The translations under genes were made by a program, and so were the position numbers. From the NCBI RefSeq assembly GCF_037042905.1, contig NC_087252.1, forward strand, positions 33,231,494 to 33,295,493: a stretch of 64,000 bases of DNA. Reading direction: 5' to 3'. This DNA is from Lytechinus pictus. Its lineage: Eukaryota > Echinodermata > Echinoidea > Temnopleuroida > Toxopneustidae. Below the pieces are notes generated by a model that was not told where the DNA came from, searched no databases, and worked only from the letters and a program-made list of their open reading frames with translations. Positions 63,523-64,000 of the stretch are shown piece by piece. Each line of letters opens with the position of its first letter. Position 1 is the stretch's first letter.

Positions 63523-64000
63523 CAATAAATTACAATAAAGAAAAACAGTGAGGCAACGTTACCATTCTACAGAGTTTAACCGTATAACAACCTCAATATC
63601 TTTTAAAAGGACAATAGCTATCGGACGAAGATATTAAAACATTCCGGCGAGCTATTGTTTCTAACAAACCGGGGCAAAGACATTGACCAAACCTTGTTTA
63701 TAGAAATGATATCAAGCATCAAAGGTTAAAAAGTGTCTCTTTTGTAAGAGTTTTCCCGACGACGTACATTGTCAGCCATGAACGGGGTAGATACGGGGTG
63801 AATGCCAATTTCATTCAAAATATTTTTTAATTTGATACAGCTGATTGACAAAAGTGTATGCATTCGATTCACCATCCAGCATAGATTCCAGAAAGGACAA
63901 TCACAGAAATTCCTTCGTCCAAATTGGTAAGAAATATTACTTAACCTTTAAGAACTATTTGACTGGCGAAAGAATGCCCGCCTCTACTGAAAAAGCCGGT

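Larger units (their letters stand above)
5203..64000 (-). repeat. tandem array of about 1.04 kb U2 snRNA gene units
   Basis: Homology to the unit begins at CATTCAAAAG (5203) and continues to the right end; the sequence to the left is unrelated. Spacing between successive U2 starts is 1034 to 1039 bp outside the gap, most often 1036 or 1037. All units point the same way. I count 57 U2 genes; the last 189 bases (63812-64000) begin a 58th unit. Units 1-52 are nearly identical apart from the C-run; from about 59 kb a second spacer type is present. Because the array leaves the window and has a gap, 57 is a minimum count. Confidence 0.97.
59068..64000 (-). repeat. second spacer type of the array (units 53-57 and partial 58)
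   Basis: Shared differences from units 1-52, plus strand: TAAAAGAAAG for TACAAGAAAA after the C-run (59068 on), ATGCAGG for ATTCAGG (59103), TTTGATTAAC for TTTTATTAAC (59141), ATTAAAACATT for ATTAACACATT, TTTCCCGACG for TTTCTCGACG, AACGGGGTAG for AACGGGTAG, TTAACCTTT for TTAACTTTT, and GAAGAGGTAAT for GAAGATGTAAT. All of these recur through the right end wherever the site is present. The U2 RNA is not affected as a group. Confidence 0.92.

Noticed and set aside
5203-64000. CRISPR array or bacterial repeat system
   Set aside because: The repeat unit is over 1 kb with no unique spacers, and each unit contains a spliceosomal RNA, which is eukaryotic.

Overview
The window looks like a piece of a marine invertebrate nuclear genome, most plausibly an echinoderm and perhaps a sea urchin. 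The main evidence is a long head-to-tail array of U2 small nuclear RNA genes with a roughly 1.04 kb repeat unit. Each gene has a TATA-like box at about -30 and a clear snRNA 3' box; tandem U2 repeats of about 1.1 kb with TATA-dependent promoters are known from sea urchins. The species is inferred, not read from the sequence. I see no intact protein-coding gene; the many 74-77 codon open frames in the array are readings through the U2 RNA and its spacer.

Layout. Positions 1-5202 are transposon-rich flank: the 3' part of a broken Tc1/mariner element (1-531), unrecognised purine-rich and AT-rich DNA (532-2259), a cluster of GGTGTTAA palindromes (about 2260-2482), the decayed 3' end of a non-LTR retrotransposon on the minus strand (about 2590-3775), a 292 bp element with 18 bp terminal inverted repeats (3960-4251), and 950 bp of flank without a recognisable gene. 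From 5203 to the right end the window is one tandem array: 57 U2 genes, all on the minus strand, and the array runs off the window. One U2 copy (number 19) is cut by a 200 N assembly gap. Of the other 56, 53 look identical by eye, two carry single substitutions (numbers 54 and 55) and one a 1-nt deletion (number 20).

One unit, read in the direction of transcription (right to left): upstream DNA with a 9 bp inverted repeat at -119/-166, a candidate PSE at -54 to -71, the TATA-like box at -24 to -30, the 189 nt U2 RNA, a 3' hairpin overlapping the 3' box, an A-run and C-run (T-run then G-run in the transcript sense) about 65-100 bp past the RNA, then about 400 bp of spacer with no recognised gene. 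The units are highly homogenised. Most length variation is in the C-run (10 to 15), and from about 59 kb onward the spacers belong to a second sequence type marked by at least eight linked differences, while the RNA remains nearly unchanged.

Nothing here is clearly a new biological system. The points most worth following up are the sharp switch between two spacer types, alternating TATA-box variants in the second type, rare variant U2 copies (one next to the branch-site recognition sequence), and an assembly gap whose stated size cannot be right.
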